A stretch of DNA of 47,145 bases from an uncultured Flavobacteriales bacterium (GCA_938075455.1 CALJHN010000018.1:1-47145), one strand, 5' to 3'. Counted from the first letter of the stretch, positions 1 through 7,028 are shown. The notes: generated from the sequence alone by a model not told the origin. Numbers and translations: made by a program.

Positions 1-159
1 CGTTCAAACGTTCGTTTAACCATTAAGAATAAGATAAAACAAAATAATATAAAAGAAGATAATACAAACTTAAACAACCTAACATCAATCAATACTAAAC
101 AACTTAATATTAGCGAAGAACAAGCAGAGCTAATCAAAAGAGAAAGAGGACATAAATAA
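1..159 (+). CDS. 3' end of an unidentified gene, cut by the window edge
   Basis: Frame 1 is open from the first base to a TAA at 157-159 and gives 52 residues. They are very rich in Asn, Lys and Gln and end in a charged, probably helical tail (ISEEQAELIKRERGHK). No domain can be recognised. A relaxase or other mobilisation protein tail would fit the neighbouring integrase and ribbon-helix-helix gene, but that is only inference from context. The reading frame could also be chance in such AT-rich DNA, although the absence of stops over 52 codons at this composition argues for a real gene. Confidence 0.45.
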   Translation, partial: RSNVRLTIKNKIKQNNIKEDNTNLNNLTSINTKQLNISEEQAELIKRERGHK

Positions 160-194
160 CATATTAAAATAATACTTAAAAATATATAACAGTT

Positions 195-210
195 AACGTT
201 TTCAAACGTT
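195..210. promoter_or_regulatory. Perfect palindrome upstream of the ribbon-helix-helix gene
   Basis: AACGTTT, TC, AAACGTT forms an inverted repeat with two perfect 7-bp arms and a 2-bp centre, 47 bp upstream of the GTG start of the small DNA-binding protein. Ribbon-helix-helix dimers bind such short palindromes and commonly autoregulate, so this is a likely operator. A 9-bp piece of the same sequence (TCAAACGTT) also occurs at 4-12 inside the preceding gene. Confidence 0.5.
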
Positions 211-256
211 TATATGTATAAGGTTGTTTATTTAAGTTAGTAATAAAAAAATAAAG

Positions 257-406
257 GTGCCTAGATTAAATGAAATAATATCAATGCGGTTAAACTACGA
301 AGATTCAGAAAAACTAGAAGAGTTAGCTAATGAATATGGTCTTAAAGTTTCTACTTATTGTAGAGCTATTTTAAAGGCTCATTTGCACGATAAATATATA
401 GAATAG
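257..406 (+). CDS. Small ribbon-helix-helix (Arc/CopG-like) DNA-binding protein
   Basis: This 49-aa reading frame starts at GTG 257 and ends at TAG 404-406. The pattern is that of an Arc/MetJ/CopG fold: a short strand (EIISMRLNYED), a first helix (SEKLEELANEYG), a turn (LKVST), and a second helix (YCRAILKAHL). The first ATG would remove most of the beta strand, so GTG is the preferred start; an in-frame stop lies at 233-235. Proteins of this kind are antitoxins or regulators of plasmid, ICE and phage genes. No toxin gene follows: the next feature is the end of the convergent cassette array. It may regulate the element or itself through the palindrome at 195-210. The fold assignment rests on pattern only. 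Confidence 0.6.
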   Translation: MPRLNEIISMRLNYEDSEKLEELANEYGLKVSTYCRAILKAHLHDKYIE

Positions 407-450
407 GCTAACCTTTTAAGAAATTGTTTACAATTGAATCTTTAACTTGT
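407..450. other. Junction between the array end and the RHH gene
   Basis: These 44 bases separate the convergent RHH gene from the outermost cassette repeat. They contain AATTGT, TT, ACAATT at 422-435, a perfect 6-bp inverted repeat. There is no T-tract typical of a terminator. It may mark the outer end of the array or be chance in AT-rich DNA. Confidence 0.25.
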
Positions 451-490
451 AAGAAAAACTTGACTTAGTTAAGAAAGCAAAGGGAGGTTA
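451..490 (-). repeat. Cassette-boundary element, copy 6 (outermost)
   Basis: This copy contains the invariant stretch TTAGTTAAGAAAGCAAAGGG seen at all intact boundaries. On the minus strand it begins with the TAA stop codon of the 681-aa gene and continues CCTCCC, then TTTGCTT, an 8-bp spacer and AAGTCAA. It closes the array on the left. Confidence 0.8.
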
Positions 491-2533
491 GTCCTTAATC
501 ACTTTTATTTCCTCAACTCTATCTACATAAGCTACTTTTAGAATATAAATTCCTCTAGCATAATCTCTTAAGCTAATGGTAGTTTCATTTGTTGTTTGAA
601 GTCTATTCCCAATTAAATCGTAAACTTCCGTTTGAATATTTCCATTAAAGTTATTTACTGATATTGTAATGTTTTCATTGGTTGGGTTAGGGTAAATATT
701 TATTTTCCTTTTACTTTCATTAATAGATAAGCTTGGTCCACCACTTGTGTATATAAAATCTTGTTCAGCAAGGGTATCTGTACAGCCAGTAATATTGTTC
801 TCAGCAATTAATTTAACTTCATAAAGTCCATTAAAAAGGTATTCGTGAAAAACATTTGAATTATTAGTTTGTAATGTTGAATCATCTCCAAAATGCCAAG
901 TAAAAGTATAATCTGACATATTAGGTGTGTTATTTGAAAAAAATGTAATAAAGGGAGGCGCTGTGAAAACTTGCTGTGTAGCAGAAATAGCAAGATTAAA
1001 ATCATCAGGGTCTAATATTAAATCTAATGTCACAACACTATCACAACCAGCAGCATTGGTTAAAGTATATGTAGCTGTATTATTACTTGCGGTGTAGGTA
1101 ACACCATCTATCCAAGTGTACGAAGAACCACATACTGCTTGTGAATCAATTGCAGTAGTTGAGTTAAAAACTGTATAATTTAAGGTGACAACACTATCGC
1201 AACCTAATAAGCTAGGTAAAACCGCTGTTGCTGTATTATTATTATTACAATACGTTTGATTATCTATCCAAATCATGCAAGGGCTACTGGTGCATGATGT
1301 AATGCTGTCTGTAGTAGCATAATTTGTTATAGTCAAGTCTAATGTTATGATACTATCACAACCAACAACATTGGTTAAAGTATGTGTAGCTGTATTATTA
1401 CTTGCGGTGTAGGTAACTCCATCTATCCAAGTAAAACTACACAGTTCAGTTATATTATCAGTACTATATGAACTAAAACATCCAGAGTATGTTCTTACAT
1501 GACCAGCACCTGTTCCATTTCCATCATTAAAGCATGCCCCAATTGCTAATCTATTTCCAGCAGCATTCATAGAAACAGAATTTCCGCTTTGGTCATCAGC
1601 TGCTTCTCCATCTATGTCAGCTACTAATTGTATCCAAGCAGTTCCATTCCAGCCGAATATCCTTACATGACCAGCACCTGTTCCATTTCCATCATTACCC
1701 CATGCCCCAATCGCTAGTTTATCCCCAGCAGCATTCATAGAAACAGAATTTCCGCTTTGGTCATCAGCTGCTTCTCCATCTATGTCAGCTCCTAGTTGTA
1801 TCCAAGCAGTTCCATTCCAATCGTATATTCTGACATGTCCAGCATCTGTTCCATTTCCATCATTATATAATGCCCCAATCGCTAATCTATCTCCATCAGC
1901 ATTCATTGAGACAGAACATCCACTAACGTCAACAGCTGCTTCTCCATCTATGTCAGCTCCTAGTTGTACCCAAGCAGTTCCATTCCAATCGTATATCCTG
2001 ACATGTCCAGTATAAGAACTATTAAATAATGCCCCAATTGCTAATCTATTTCCAGCAGCATTCATAGAAACAGAACTTCCACTATTGTCAACAGCTGCTT
2101 CTCCATCTATATCAGCTCCTAGTTGTATCCAAGCAGTTCCATTCCAATCGTATATTCTGACATGACCAGCACCTGTTCCATTTCCATCATTACCTCCTGC
2201 CCCAATTGCTAATCTATTTCCAGCAGCATTCATAGAAACAGAACTTCCACTATTGTCACCAGCTGCTTCTCCATCTATATCAGCTCCTAGTTGTATCCAA
2301 GCAGTTCCATTCCAATCGTATATTCTGACATGTCCAGCATCTGTTCCATTTCCATCATTACCTCCTGCCCCAATTGCTAATCTATTTCCAGCAGCATTCA
2401 TAGAAACAGAATTTCCGCTTTGGTCATCAGCTGCTTCTCCATCTATATCAGCTCCTAATTGTGAAAATAAGCTAAGTTGAGATATAACAACATTTGACAA
2501 AAATAAATAGGTAATAAATATTAATTTTTTCAT
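488..2533 (-). CDS. T9SS surface protein with six near-identical propeller-like repeats and a PKD domain
   Basis: The 681-aa product starts with a signal peptide ending near residue 19 (VVISQ). Residues ~25-350 are six repeats of 53-56 aa. Each runs QLGADIDGEAA, SGNSVSMNAAG, LAIGA, DGNGT, AGHVRIYDWNGTAWI, a pattern related to FG-GAP/integrin-alpha-type repeats in flavobacterial secreted proteins. Two complete repeats of ~45 aa follow (TWIDGVTYTASNN, GCDSxxTLDL), with a divergent third between them. Next come a PKD-like domain (FTWHFGDDST) and a C-terminal T9SS type A sorting domain (INIYPNPTNENITI to KVIKD). It should be exported through the outer membrane and anchored or released at the surface. 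The stop codon is provided by the cassette element. It is the outermost cassette and lacks the 22-bp leader. Binding target unknown; adhesion is a guess. Confidence 0.85.
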   Translation of the reverse strand: MKKLIFITYLFLSNVVISQLSLFSQLGADIDGEAADDQSGNSVSMNAAGNRLAIGAGGNDGNGTDAGHVRIYDWNGTAWIQLGADIDGEAAGDNSGSSVSMNAAGNRLAIGAGGNDGNGTGAGHVRIYDWNGTAWIQLGADIDGEAAVDNSGSSVSMNAAGNRLAIGALFNSSYTGHVRIYDWNGTAWVQLGADIDGEAAVDVSGCSVSMNADGDRLAIGALYNDGNGTDAGHVRIYDWNGTAWIQLGADIDGEAADDQSGNSVSMNAAGDKLAIGAWGNDGNGTGAGHVRIFGWNGTAWIQLVADIDGEAADDQSGNSVSMNAAGNRLAIGACFNDGNGTGAGHVRTYSGCFSSYSTDNITELCSFTWIDGVTYTASNNTATHTLTNVVGCDSIITLDLTITNYATTDSITSCTSSPCMIWIDNQTYCNNNNTATAVLPSLLGCDSVVTLNYTVFNSTTAIDSQAVCGSSYTWIDGVTYTASNNTATYTLTNAAGCDSVVTLDLILDPDDFNLAISATQQVFTAPPFITFFSNNTPNMSDYTFTWHFGDDSTLQTNNSNVFHEYLFNGLYEVKLIAENNITGCTDTLAEQDFIYTSGGPSLSINESKRKINIYPNPTNENITISVNNFNGNIQTEVYDLIGNRLQTTNETTISLRDYARGIYILKVAYVDRVEEIKVIKD
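1480..2470 (-). repeat. Six tandem ~165-bp coding repeats
   Basis: The stretch repeats blocks such as TCCATCTATGTCAGCTCCTA and GCAGTTCCATTCCAATCGTA with few differences between units, one unit (near 2000) being shorter by about nine bases. The near-identity at the DNA level suggests recent unit duplication or ongoing homogenisation, and copy number is likely to vary between strains. Confidence 0.85.
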
Positions 2534-2640
2534 ACTATAATTTTTTGCATAGCTACTTAATATTTTTTTAAAAAGGGAATTTTAAAAAGGTGTATTTAGG
2601 TTATTTATCCTAAATCAGATGCTATGAGTGTTATCTAAGT
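2534..2640 (-). promoter_or_regulatory. Divergent leader of the outermost cassette
   Basis: This 107-bp stretch upstream of the 681-aa gene lacks the 22-bp leader found in front of the proximal cassettes. It is very AT-rich, with a run of Ts near 2563-2570 and no promoter that I can assign. Confidence 0.3.
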
Positions 2641-2680
2641 AATAAAAAGTTGGCTTAGTTAAGAAAGCAAAGGGAGTTTA
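2641..2680 (-). repeat. Cassette-boundary element, copy 5
   Basis: This copy is an intact 40-bp element, including the AATAAAAAGTTGG flank shared with copies 2 (in part) and 3. The TAA at its end (2678-2680) is the stop codon of the 162-aa lipoprotein gene. The left arm reads TTGGCTT and the right arm AAGCAAA on the plus strand, around AGTTAAGA. Confidence 0.8.
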
Positions 2681-3166
2681 GGGGTATAATGCAGTTATAC
2701 AGCGTGTAATAGCTTGTTTAATATCATCTGCTTCTGTTTCTCCTTGACCCTCAGCAGTACAAGAACTAATAAGTTCATTAGATTTTGCAGAAACAAACTG
2801 AATTGTTACTTCAATAGTATATCCTAAACCTCTATTCCTTTTTCCACTTTCACCGTAGTTCACAATTAATGTTTTATCATTTAATTCCTCTTTTTGTTCA
2901 GATAATCTAATAAAACCTTTTTTTGTTAGTATACCAGAAATTACATCTGTTGGGTTCACACTTTTACTCTGAGTTGAACCATATACACCATAAGCTCCAC
3001 CATATATTCCTCCAGTACTTGATGTTAAAATTTTTGTTGGTGATATATAAATGTATTTAAAGGTTTCTATTGGACTATTTTTTATAGTAGTAGCTGGCAA
3101 AAGCGGTGCACAACGGAGTAATAAAAAGCTTAAAATAAAAATTCCAATAAAATTTATGCTCTTCAT
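2678..3166 (-). CDS. Small outer-membrane lipoprotein of unknown function
   Basis: The product is 162 aa with a lipoprotein signal peptide ending LLLRC, lipidated Cys at residue 19. The mature part has a Gly/Ser/Tyr-rich segment (GGIYGGAYGVYGS, ~residues 53-65), then a strand-rich domain and a helix near the end (ETEADDIKQAITRCITALY). That pattern recalls small periplasmic lipoproteins with an alpha/beta fold, such as the DUF4136 type, but I cannot place it. It is a single-gene cassette between boundary copies 5 and 4, and its stop codon lies in the boundary element. The upstream leader is a degenerate version of the 22-bp one. Confidence 0.75.
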   Translation of the reverse strand: MKSINFIGIFILSFLLLRCAPLLPATTIKNSPIETFKYIYISPTKILTSSTGGIYGGAYGVYGSTQSKSVNPTDVISGILTKKGFIRLSEQKEELNDKTLIVNYGESGKRNRGLGYTIEVTIQFVSAKSNELISSCTAEGQGETEADDIKQAITRCITALYP

Positions 3167-3200
3167 TTTATAAGTTTTGATACTAATTTAAGAAAAGTAT

Positions 3201-3238
3201 TTATTGTGTGGTTTAGTTAAGAAAGCAAAGGGGGGTTA
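3201..3238 (-). repeat. Cassette-boundary element, copy 4
   Basis: The TTAGTTAAGAAAGCAAAGGG core is intact, but the flanks differ: the arm reads GTGGTTT and the usual AAAAAGTTGG is replaced by TTATTGTGTG. The TAA of the element (3236-3238) is not the stop of the adjacent gene, which ends 33 bases earlier at 3271-3273. Confidence 0.75.
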
Positions 3239-3270
3239 AGAGTTTAATAACTTTAACTTCCTCCTCAACT
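3239..3270 (-). pseudogene. Orphan tail of a T9SS sorting domain
   Basis: On the minus strand, just after the TAG of the 770-aa gene and in another frame, the DNA encodes RVEEEVKVIKLL and runs into the boundary element. The 681-aa gene ends RVEEIKVIKD at its own boundary element, so this looks like the leftover 3' end of a related T9SS protein. The 770-aa protein already has a complete sorting domain of its own, so a join between two cassettes is more likely than a simple frameshift. Confidence 0.5.
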
Positions 3271-5583
3271 CTAATTTAGTACTAAATACTTTGTAGTAAC
3301 TAAGTTATTATTCCCATCAAAAATTTGAATAAAGTAGGTTCCCTCAGCTCCTAATGTAGATACAGGTATCTGAAATTGTTGGGTGTTTATCTGACTTGAG
3401 AATACTTGTTGGGATAAACTATTTATAATTACCAAGCTGTAATTACTCATAATATTATAATTTCCATTATCAATGATTACTACATCATATGCTGGATTTG
3501 GATATACAGAAATAGTATTATTTAAGTTGGGAACACCTGTAACTGTAATGTCAATGTAGAGGGTATCTATTACTGATATTGATATATATGTGGTATCGTA
3601 AATAGTTAAGGAATCAAAAACTTGGGTAAATAACGTATCATATATTACAACAGTGTCATATATTATTACGAAGTTGGTGTCGGAATAAGTACAAGTGTCT
3701 TGAGCTACAAATCCTGAACAAGGTAATCCACAATTATTACTGAACGAATAATTATCAAAACTATAATTACTCCCAGGTATCCAAATCGCTGTAGAAACAA
3801 GTGAATCATCAACATCAATACAAGAGAGTGTGGGGTTTCCAGTTGCATCAATAAACGACATATTTAAGTTGTTTCCATTTTTTAAATTTAGACATATTAC
3901 GTTTGAAGTATTACAATCAAGGAAGTCTATGTTTGGATTATTTGATAAATCAATATAAACGAGCGTGTTTTCTGAGCAATCTAAATATTCAATATTTGGA
4001 TTATTTGATAAATCTAATGAACCAAGTGAATTATTAGAGCAATTCAAATACTCTAAATTAAGATTATTGTTTAGCACCAAATTGTTTACATTATCATTGG
4101 AAATATTAAGGGTTTCTAAAGAACTTAAGTTAGATAAATCAAGTACACCACTTATACTACTCACATTATCTAAGATTAATGTTTCCAAAGAATTTAGATT
4201 TAAAAGATTTGAAATATTTACACCTGAGTTTCCCCCAAGATTTATGGTCTCTATATTCTGAGAATTAGAAATATTTAAAAATTTTAACCTTGAGCTTATA
4301 CCCCCCAATGCTTGGACCACTCCAATTTGTCTTGCACTCACATTTTTTAAATTGGGAAGATTAGAGACATCTAAAGTATCATAGGCAGTACCATCAACAT
4401 ACAACCATTCAAGGTTTGGTAAAGATGGTATTTTTGATTCAATATTTCCATTCAAACCTAAAACTCCATTACCCATTAAATTAAGTACCCTTAGTGAAGT
4501 AAAATCTTGTAGGCCTGTTAAATCTTGTATGGTGCCATTAGAATTAACGGGATGTGGATTAATGGAATCTAAACTTTGAACATAAGAAGTTAGCACATAA
4601 TCATCATTTAATATATTATTTCCATATCCTAATGACTCTAAATAATTTTCAAAATCATCATCTGGGACATAGGTCAATTGTGGTGATAACAACGAAGGAA
4701 AATCGCAAGAACCAAATTGGAGATGTAAAGTGGTATCAACATTAAATCCATTGATAAGATTATTTCTTGCTAAACCATTAGAGTCAACACAAGACTGACC
4801 AGAAATATCCTCTACACAATCGTAATTAACACAATCTCCATTAAAAATGTAAAATAATCCCCCATTTGTATCAAGCTGCATTGTTCCTTCCCAAATTCCA
4901 TCACCGTTTGAGTCAGATAATGGAAGGGCATTATGTGCTCCAACAAATCCACCACCAATAAAAATTCCATCACTTGAAATTAACCCTGCAAGGGAATCCG
5001 TATGAACAGAAAAAGTTACTACTGGTGCTACTGCTGGAGGTGGAGGTGGTTGTACTGTTTTACAATATGTAAATCTCCAGGTTCCAGTACCAAAGGATAT
5101 ATCAGCTGTCAAAGTGTCTCCACTTGAATTAAATGTGATGTTGTAAGTTCTTGAGTTTGGTATATTATTGTTAAAAATGGAAAGTTCTCCTCCGTTATAT
5201 GTTTGTGCTAAACCCAAATGTGCTCCAACACCATTAACAGTTAATTGGTTATTAGAATATAAATAAGTAAATTGACCTCCAACGTGTGGTGCTACAGGAT
5301 TACCACATTGTCCTGAACTAACTCCTTGAAAAGGTTCCAACCAAGTACTTCCATCCATATAATGAATCATATTGCCATTGGCATCAAAAGTGATAGAGTC
5401 GTCGAACAAACAATTTCGAGTGATTATGTCGGAGGAAGAACTTACCCACCAAGTTAAATTATTTGCAGAAGGACCTACTTTTAATGCTCCAGGGATTTCT
5501 GCAAGCTTCCAAGTACCTAATAACTGAGAACTTGAGCAAACAGTATATGTTGACAAAAAAACATACATTATAAATTTCTTCAT
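3271..5583 (-). CDS. T9SS surface protein with lipocalin-like, glycan-binding-like and leucine-rich-repeat regions
   Basis: The product is 770 aa. After a signal peptide (to ~residue 19), residues ~20-175 look like a lipocalin-type beta domain (LLGTWKL, then TYNITFNSSGDTLTADI). Pro-rich PPPPPA is the linker. Residues ~188-305 form a beta-sandwich (DSNGDGIWEGTMQL, GLFYIFNGDC) as seen in secreted carbohydrate-related proteins. Residues ~310-615 carry leucine-rich repeats (LDLSNLSSLETLNIS, LEYLNCSNNSLGSLDLS). A run of IYDT/VIDT repeats follows, then the T9SS type A domain (ISVYPNPAYDVVII) to the end. It is the sole complete gene of its cassette. The leader 5584-5605 differs from the consensus at one base. 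Role: surface ligand binding is probable; ligand unknown. Confidence 0.82.
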   Translation of the reverse strand: MKKFIMYVFLSTYTVCSSSQLLGTWKLAEIPGALKVGPSANNLTWWVSSSSDIITRNCLFDDSITFDANGNMIHYMDGSTWLEPFQGVSSGQCGNPVAPHVGGQFTYLYSNNQLTVNGVGAHLGLAQTYNGGELSIFNNNIPNSRTYNITFNSSGDTLTADISFGTGTWRFTYCKTVQPPPPPAVAPVVTFSVHTDSLAGLISSDGIFIGGGFVGAHNALPLSDSNGDGIWEGTMQLDTNGGLFYIFNGDCVNYDCVEDISGQSCVDSNGLARNNLINGFNVDTTLHLQFGSCDFPSLLSPQLTYVPDDDFENYLESLGYGNNILNDDYVLTSYVQSLDSINPHPVNSNGTIQDLTGLQDFTSLRVLNLMGNGVLGLNGNIESKIPSLPNLEWLYVDGTAYDTLDVSNLPNLKNVSARQIGVVQALGGISSRLKFLNISNSQNIETINLGGNSGVNISNLLNLNSLETLILDNVSSISGVLDLSNLSSLETLNISNDNVNNLVLNNNLNLEYLNCSNNSLGSLDLSNNPNIEYLDCSENTLVYIDLSNNPNIDFLDCNTSNVICLNLKNGNNLNMSFIDATGNPTLSCIDVDDSLVSTAIWIPGSNYSFDNYSFSNNCGLPCSGFVAQDTCTYSDTNFVIIYDTVVIYDTLFTQVFDSLTIYDTTYISISVIDTLYIDITVTGVPNLNNTISVYPNPAYDVVIIDNGNYNIMSNYSLVIINSLSQQVFSSQINTQQFQIPVSTLGAEGTYFIQIFDGNNNLVTTKYLVLN

Positions 5584-5605
5584 TTCATAAGTTTTAAACC
5601 GTTAA
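5584..5605 (-). promoter_or_regulatory. Cassette leader box, 21/22 match
   Basis: On the plus strand it reads TTCATAAGTTTTAAACC, G, TTAA and lies directly against the ATG of the 770-aa gene. Proximal copies have A at the variable position. On the coding strand it ends ATGAA immediately before ATG, creating a two-codon ATG-AAA-TGA frame overlapping the true start. It serves as the A-rich translation leader and possibly part of the promoter. Confidence 0.6.
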
Positions 5606-5608
5606 TGT

Positions 5609-5648
5609 AATAAAAAGTTGGCTTAGTTAAGAAAGCAAAGGGAGGTTA
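5609..5648 (-). repeat. Cassette-boundary element, copy 3
   Basis: This full 40-bp copy ends in the TAA (5646-5648) used by the 61-aa lipoprotein gene. On the minus strand the arms are TTTGCTT and AAGCCAA (six of seven pair) around TCTTAACT, followed by CTTTTTATT, so the RNA could also form a weak hairpin plus T-tract. Confidence 0.8.
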
Positions 5649-5831
5649 GAATATTTTTCTGTAGCACTTTACTGAATCCTCAATCTCAATACTTTCAATA
5701 TAATTTTTCCAATCTTGTTTAGAATCAAAATCAGTACTACAAACAGTAGAATCAATCCTATTCTCAAATTCACACTCATAACATTTACTACAACTTCCCA
5801 ATAACACTACTGAGAAAATAAATATTTTCAT
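5646..5831 (-). CDS. Small Cys-rich lipoprotein
   Basis: Starting at ATG 5829-5831, the product is 61 aa. The longer open frame upstream overlaps the Kazal gene and lacks a signal peptide, so this start is chosen. The signal peptide is MKIFIFSVVLLGSC with lipidated Cys 14; the mature part contains a further five cysteines (SKCYECEFE, TVCSTDF, SVKCYRK). Its signal-peptide DNA nearly equals that of the 145-aa lipoprotein (7029-7466), while the mature parts are unrelated. It follows the Kazal gene by 10 bases, so both form one two-gene cassette. Function unknown. Confidence 0.7.
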   Translation of the reverse strand: MKIFIFSVVLLGSCSKCYECEFENRIDSTVCSTDFDSKQDWKNYIESIEIEDSVKCYRKIF

Positions 5832-5841
5832 TGTTTTGATT

Positions 5842-6048
5842 TTAATCACTTTCACATTCACCCTCCTTGTAGTTAAGTATGCCGTGACATTCTGCTGTTT
5901 CCCAATTAGGATAAGTAACATCATTACATCCACATACTGGTTGTAAATAATAAGGAACAGGTCCATTACAATTTGTTTCTAAACATTCCTTTTTATCACA
6001 AGAAACGAATAATAAACTTAGAAAAAGTACATTGAAAAAATATTTCAT
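5842..6048 (-). CDS. Lipoprotein with a Kazal-type protease-inhibitor domain
   Basis: The product is 68 aa with lipobox FVSC (Cys 17). The mature region has six cysteines in Kazal-like order, including the diagnostic PVCGCNDVTYPNWETAEC and the closing EGEC. Kazal domains inhibit serine proteases by presenting a reactive loop; bacterial versions are frequent in flavobacterial lipoproteins and their targets are mostly unknown. As an outer-membrane lipoprotein it could protect against host, predator or self-secreted proteases. It is the first of two genes in its cassette. Its start is separated from the conserved leader (6140-6161) by about 90 bp of unrelated sequence, unlike other cassettes. 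Confidence 0.78.
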   Translation of the reverse strand: MKYFFNVLFLSLLFVSCDKKECLETNCNGPVPYYLQPVCGCNDVTYPNWETAECHGILNYKEGECESD

Positions 6049-6139
6049 AGCATTGTTTTCAATAATAAACGAAAAATGATTACATAAGGATGGGTTGATT
6101 TACTGAATTAATTTTAAAATAATTTAAAACCTTCTCCCT

Positions 6140-6161
6140 TTCATAAGTTTTAAACCATTAA
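6140..6161 (-). promoter_or_regulatory. Cassette leader box, exact copy, displaced from its gene
   Basis: The box is identical over 22 bases to the leaders at 7467-7488 and 6928-6949, but here no gene starts next to it. The following 90 bp (6049-6139) have no clear reading frame, and the Kazal gene starts at 6048. The ATG in the box would read only five codons (MKGRRF). Confidence 0.6.
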
Positions 6162-6164
6162 AGT

Positions 6165-6195
6165 AATAAAAAGTTAAGAAAGCAAAGGGAGGTTA
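6165..6195 (-). repeat. Cassette-boundary element, copy 2, with 9-bp deletion
   Basis: This copy matches copies 3 and 5 except that GGCTTAGTT is missing, as expected from slippage between two AGTT repeats in the intact element. The loss removes one inverted arm and part of the spacer, so if the element is a recombination site, this copy should be inactive and the LRR and Kazal units would be locked together. Confidence 0.75.
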
Positions 6196-6210
6196 GTCTC
6201 CTATCAAACC

Positions 6211-6927
6211 CTATTTAGCTTTTAGGGCATCACAGTCAAATTTATTATCATCACACTTTAAAAAAGTTAAAGCAGTATTATTACTTACATCTAAACTGGT
6301 TAGTGGATTATCGTAGCAATTCAAATAAGTTAAAGCAGTATTATTACTTACATCTAAACTGGTTAGTGGATTATCGTAGCAATTCAAAATAGTTAAAGCA
6401 GTATTATTACTTACATCTAAACTGGCTAGTTGATTACGACCAAAATTCAAATCAGTCAAAGCAGTATTCTTACTTACATCTAAGCTAGTTAGTTGATTAT
6501 TAAAGCAACTCAAATCAGTCAAAGCAGTATTATTACTTACATCTAAACTGGTTAGTTTATTTTCATTAAAATATAACTTAGTTAAATCAGTATTATTACT
6601 TACATCTAAACTGGCTAGTTTATTACTACTACAATTCAAATAAGTTAAAGCAGTATTATTACTTACATCTAAACTGGTTAGTGGATTATCGTAGCAATTC
6701 AAATATTTTAAAGCGGTAAATGCCTCAACACCTATTAAATCTAAAATATTTTTATCTTCTAAAAACAATGAATCTACACAGTTAATATTTGCAGTTAACA
6801 CCTTACCGTCAATAACATCATCATAACCAAAGTTAATAAGCGCCTGCTCAAAGTTTTGGTCTGGAATAGATGTGTACTGTCCAAAACACCATAATGGTAA
6901 CATCAATAAGAATAATACCTTCTTCAT
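6211..6927 (-). CDS. Exported leucine-rich-repeat protein, probably lacking its last six residues
   Basis: The 238-aa product has a signal peptide (MKKVLFLLMLPLWCFGQ), a short N-terminal region typical of this family (YTSIPDQNFEQALINFGYDD), and about eight 21-22-aa leucine-rich repeats of the type TALTYLNC, DNPLTSLDVSNN (residues ~66-225). No T9SS domain follows. The gene stops at TAG 6211-6213. Without that stop the frame continues GLIGD to the TAA of the boundary element, where other cassette genes stop, so the TAG is probably a late nonsense mutation of a Tyr codon (KAK, Y, GLIGD). Leader box 6928-6949 abuts the start. The likely role is surface or periplasmic protein binding. Confidence 0.8.
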   Translation of the reverse strand: MKKVLFLLMLPLWCFGQYTSIPDQNFEQALINFGYDDVIDGKVLTANINCVDSLFLEDKNILDLIGVEAFTALKYLNCYDNPLTSLDVSNNTALTYLNCSSNKLASLDVSNNTDLTKLYFNENKLTSLDVSNNTALTDLSCFNNQLTSLDVSKNTALTDLNFGRNQLASLDVSNNTALTILNCYDNPLTSLDVSNNTALTYLNCYDNPLTSLDVSNNTALTFLKCDDNKFDCDALKAK

Positions 6928-6949
6928 TTCATAAGTTTTAAACCATTAA
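6928..6949 (-). promoter_or_regulatory. Cassette leader box, exact copy
   Basis: This is identical over 22 bases to 7467-7488 and abuts the ATG of the LRR gene. On the coding strand it gives the overlapping mini-frame ATG-AAA-TGA, whose stop shares bases with the true start. Confidence 0.6.
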
Positions 6950-6988
6950 TTTAAGAAAAAGCAAATCCTATTCAAAAGATAATGGGTG

Positions 6989-7026
6989 TTATTAGGTGAC
7001 TTAGTTAAGAAAGCAAAGGGGGTTTA
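6989..7026 (-). repeat. Cassette-boundary element, copy 1
   Basis: The invariant TTAGTTAAGAAAGCAAAGGG is present; the outer flank AATAAAAAGTTGG is replaced by TTATTAGGTGA. The element's own TAA is at 7024-7026, while the adjacent gene stops three bases earlier in the coding direction, at 7029-7031. Confidence 0.78.
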
Positions 7027-7028
7027 GG

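Noticed and set aside
422..435. Palindrome AATTGT-TT-ACAATT as a terminator
   Set aside because: Short, AT-only arms apart from one G-C pair and no T-tract; probably chance.
1782..2480. Plus-strand reading frames at 1782-2015 and 2253-2480
   Set aside because: They are antisense shadows of the repetitive surface-protein gene, repeating the same peptide because the DNA repeats.
5646..5966. 106-aa version of the small lipoprotein
   Set aside because: The first 45 residues lie in the Kazal gene's antisense-free overlap and carry no signal peptide; Met at 5829-5831 starts a proper lipoprotein signal.
451..7026. Boundary repeats as a CRISPR array
   Set aside because: The repeats are 30-40 bp, but they are 0.5-2.4 kb apart with genes between them, and no cas genes are present.
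451..7026. Boundary elements as plain transcription terminators
   Set aside because: Some copies could form a weak hairpin followed by a T-tract on the minus strand, but conservation covers the whole core and spacer, and copies 1, 2 and 4 lack a good stem or T-tract. It remains an alternative, not the preferred reading.
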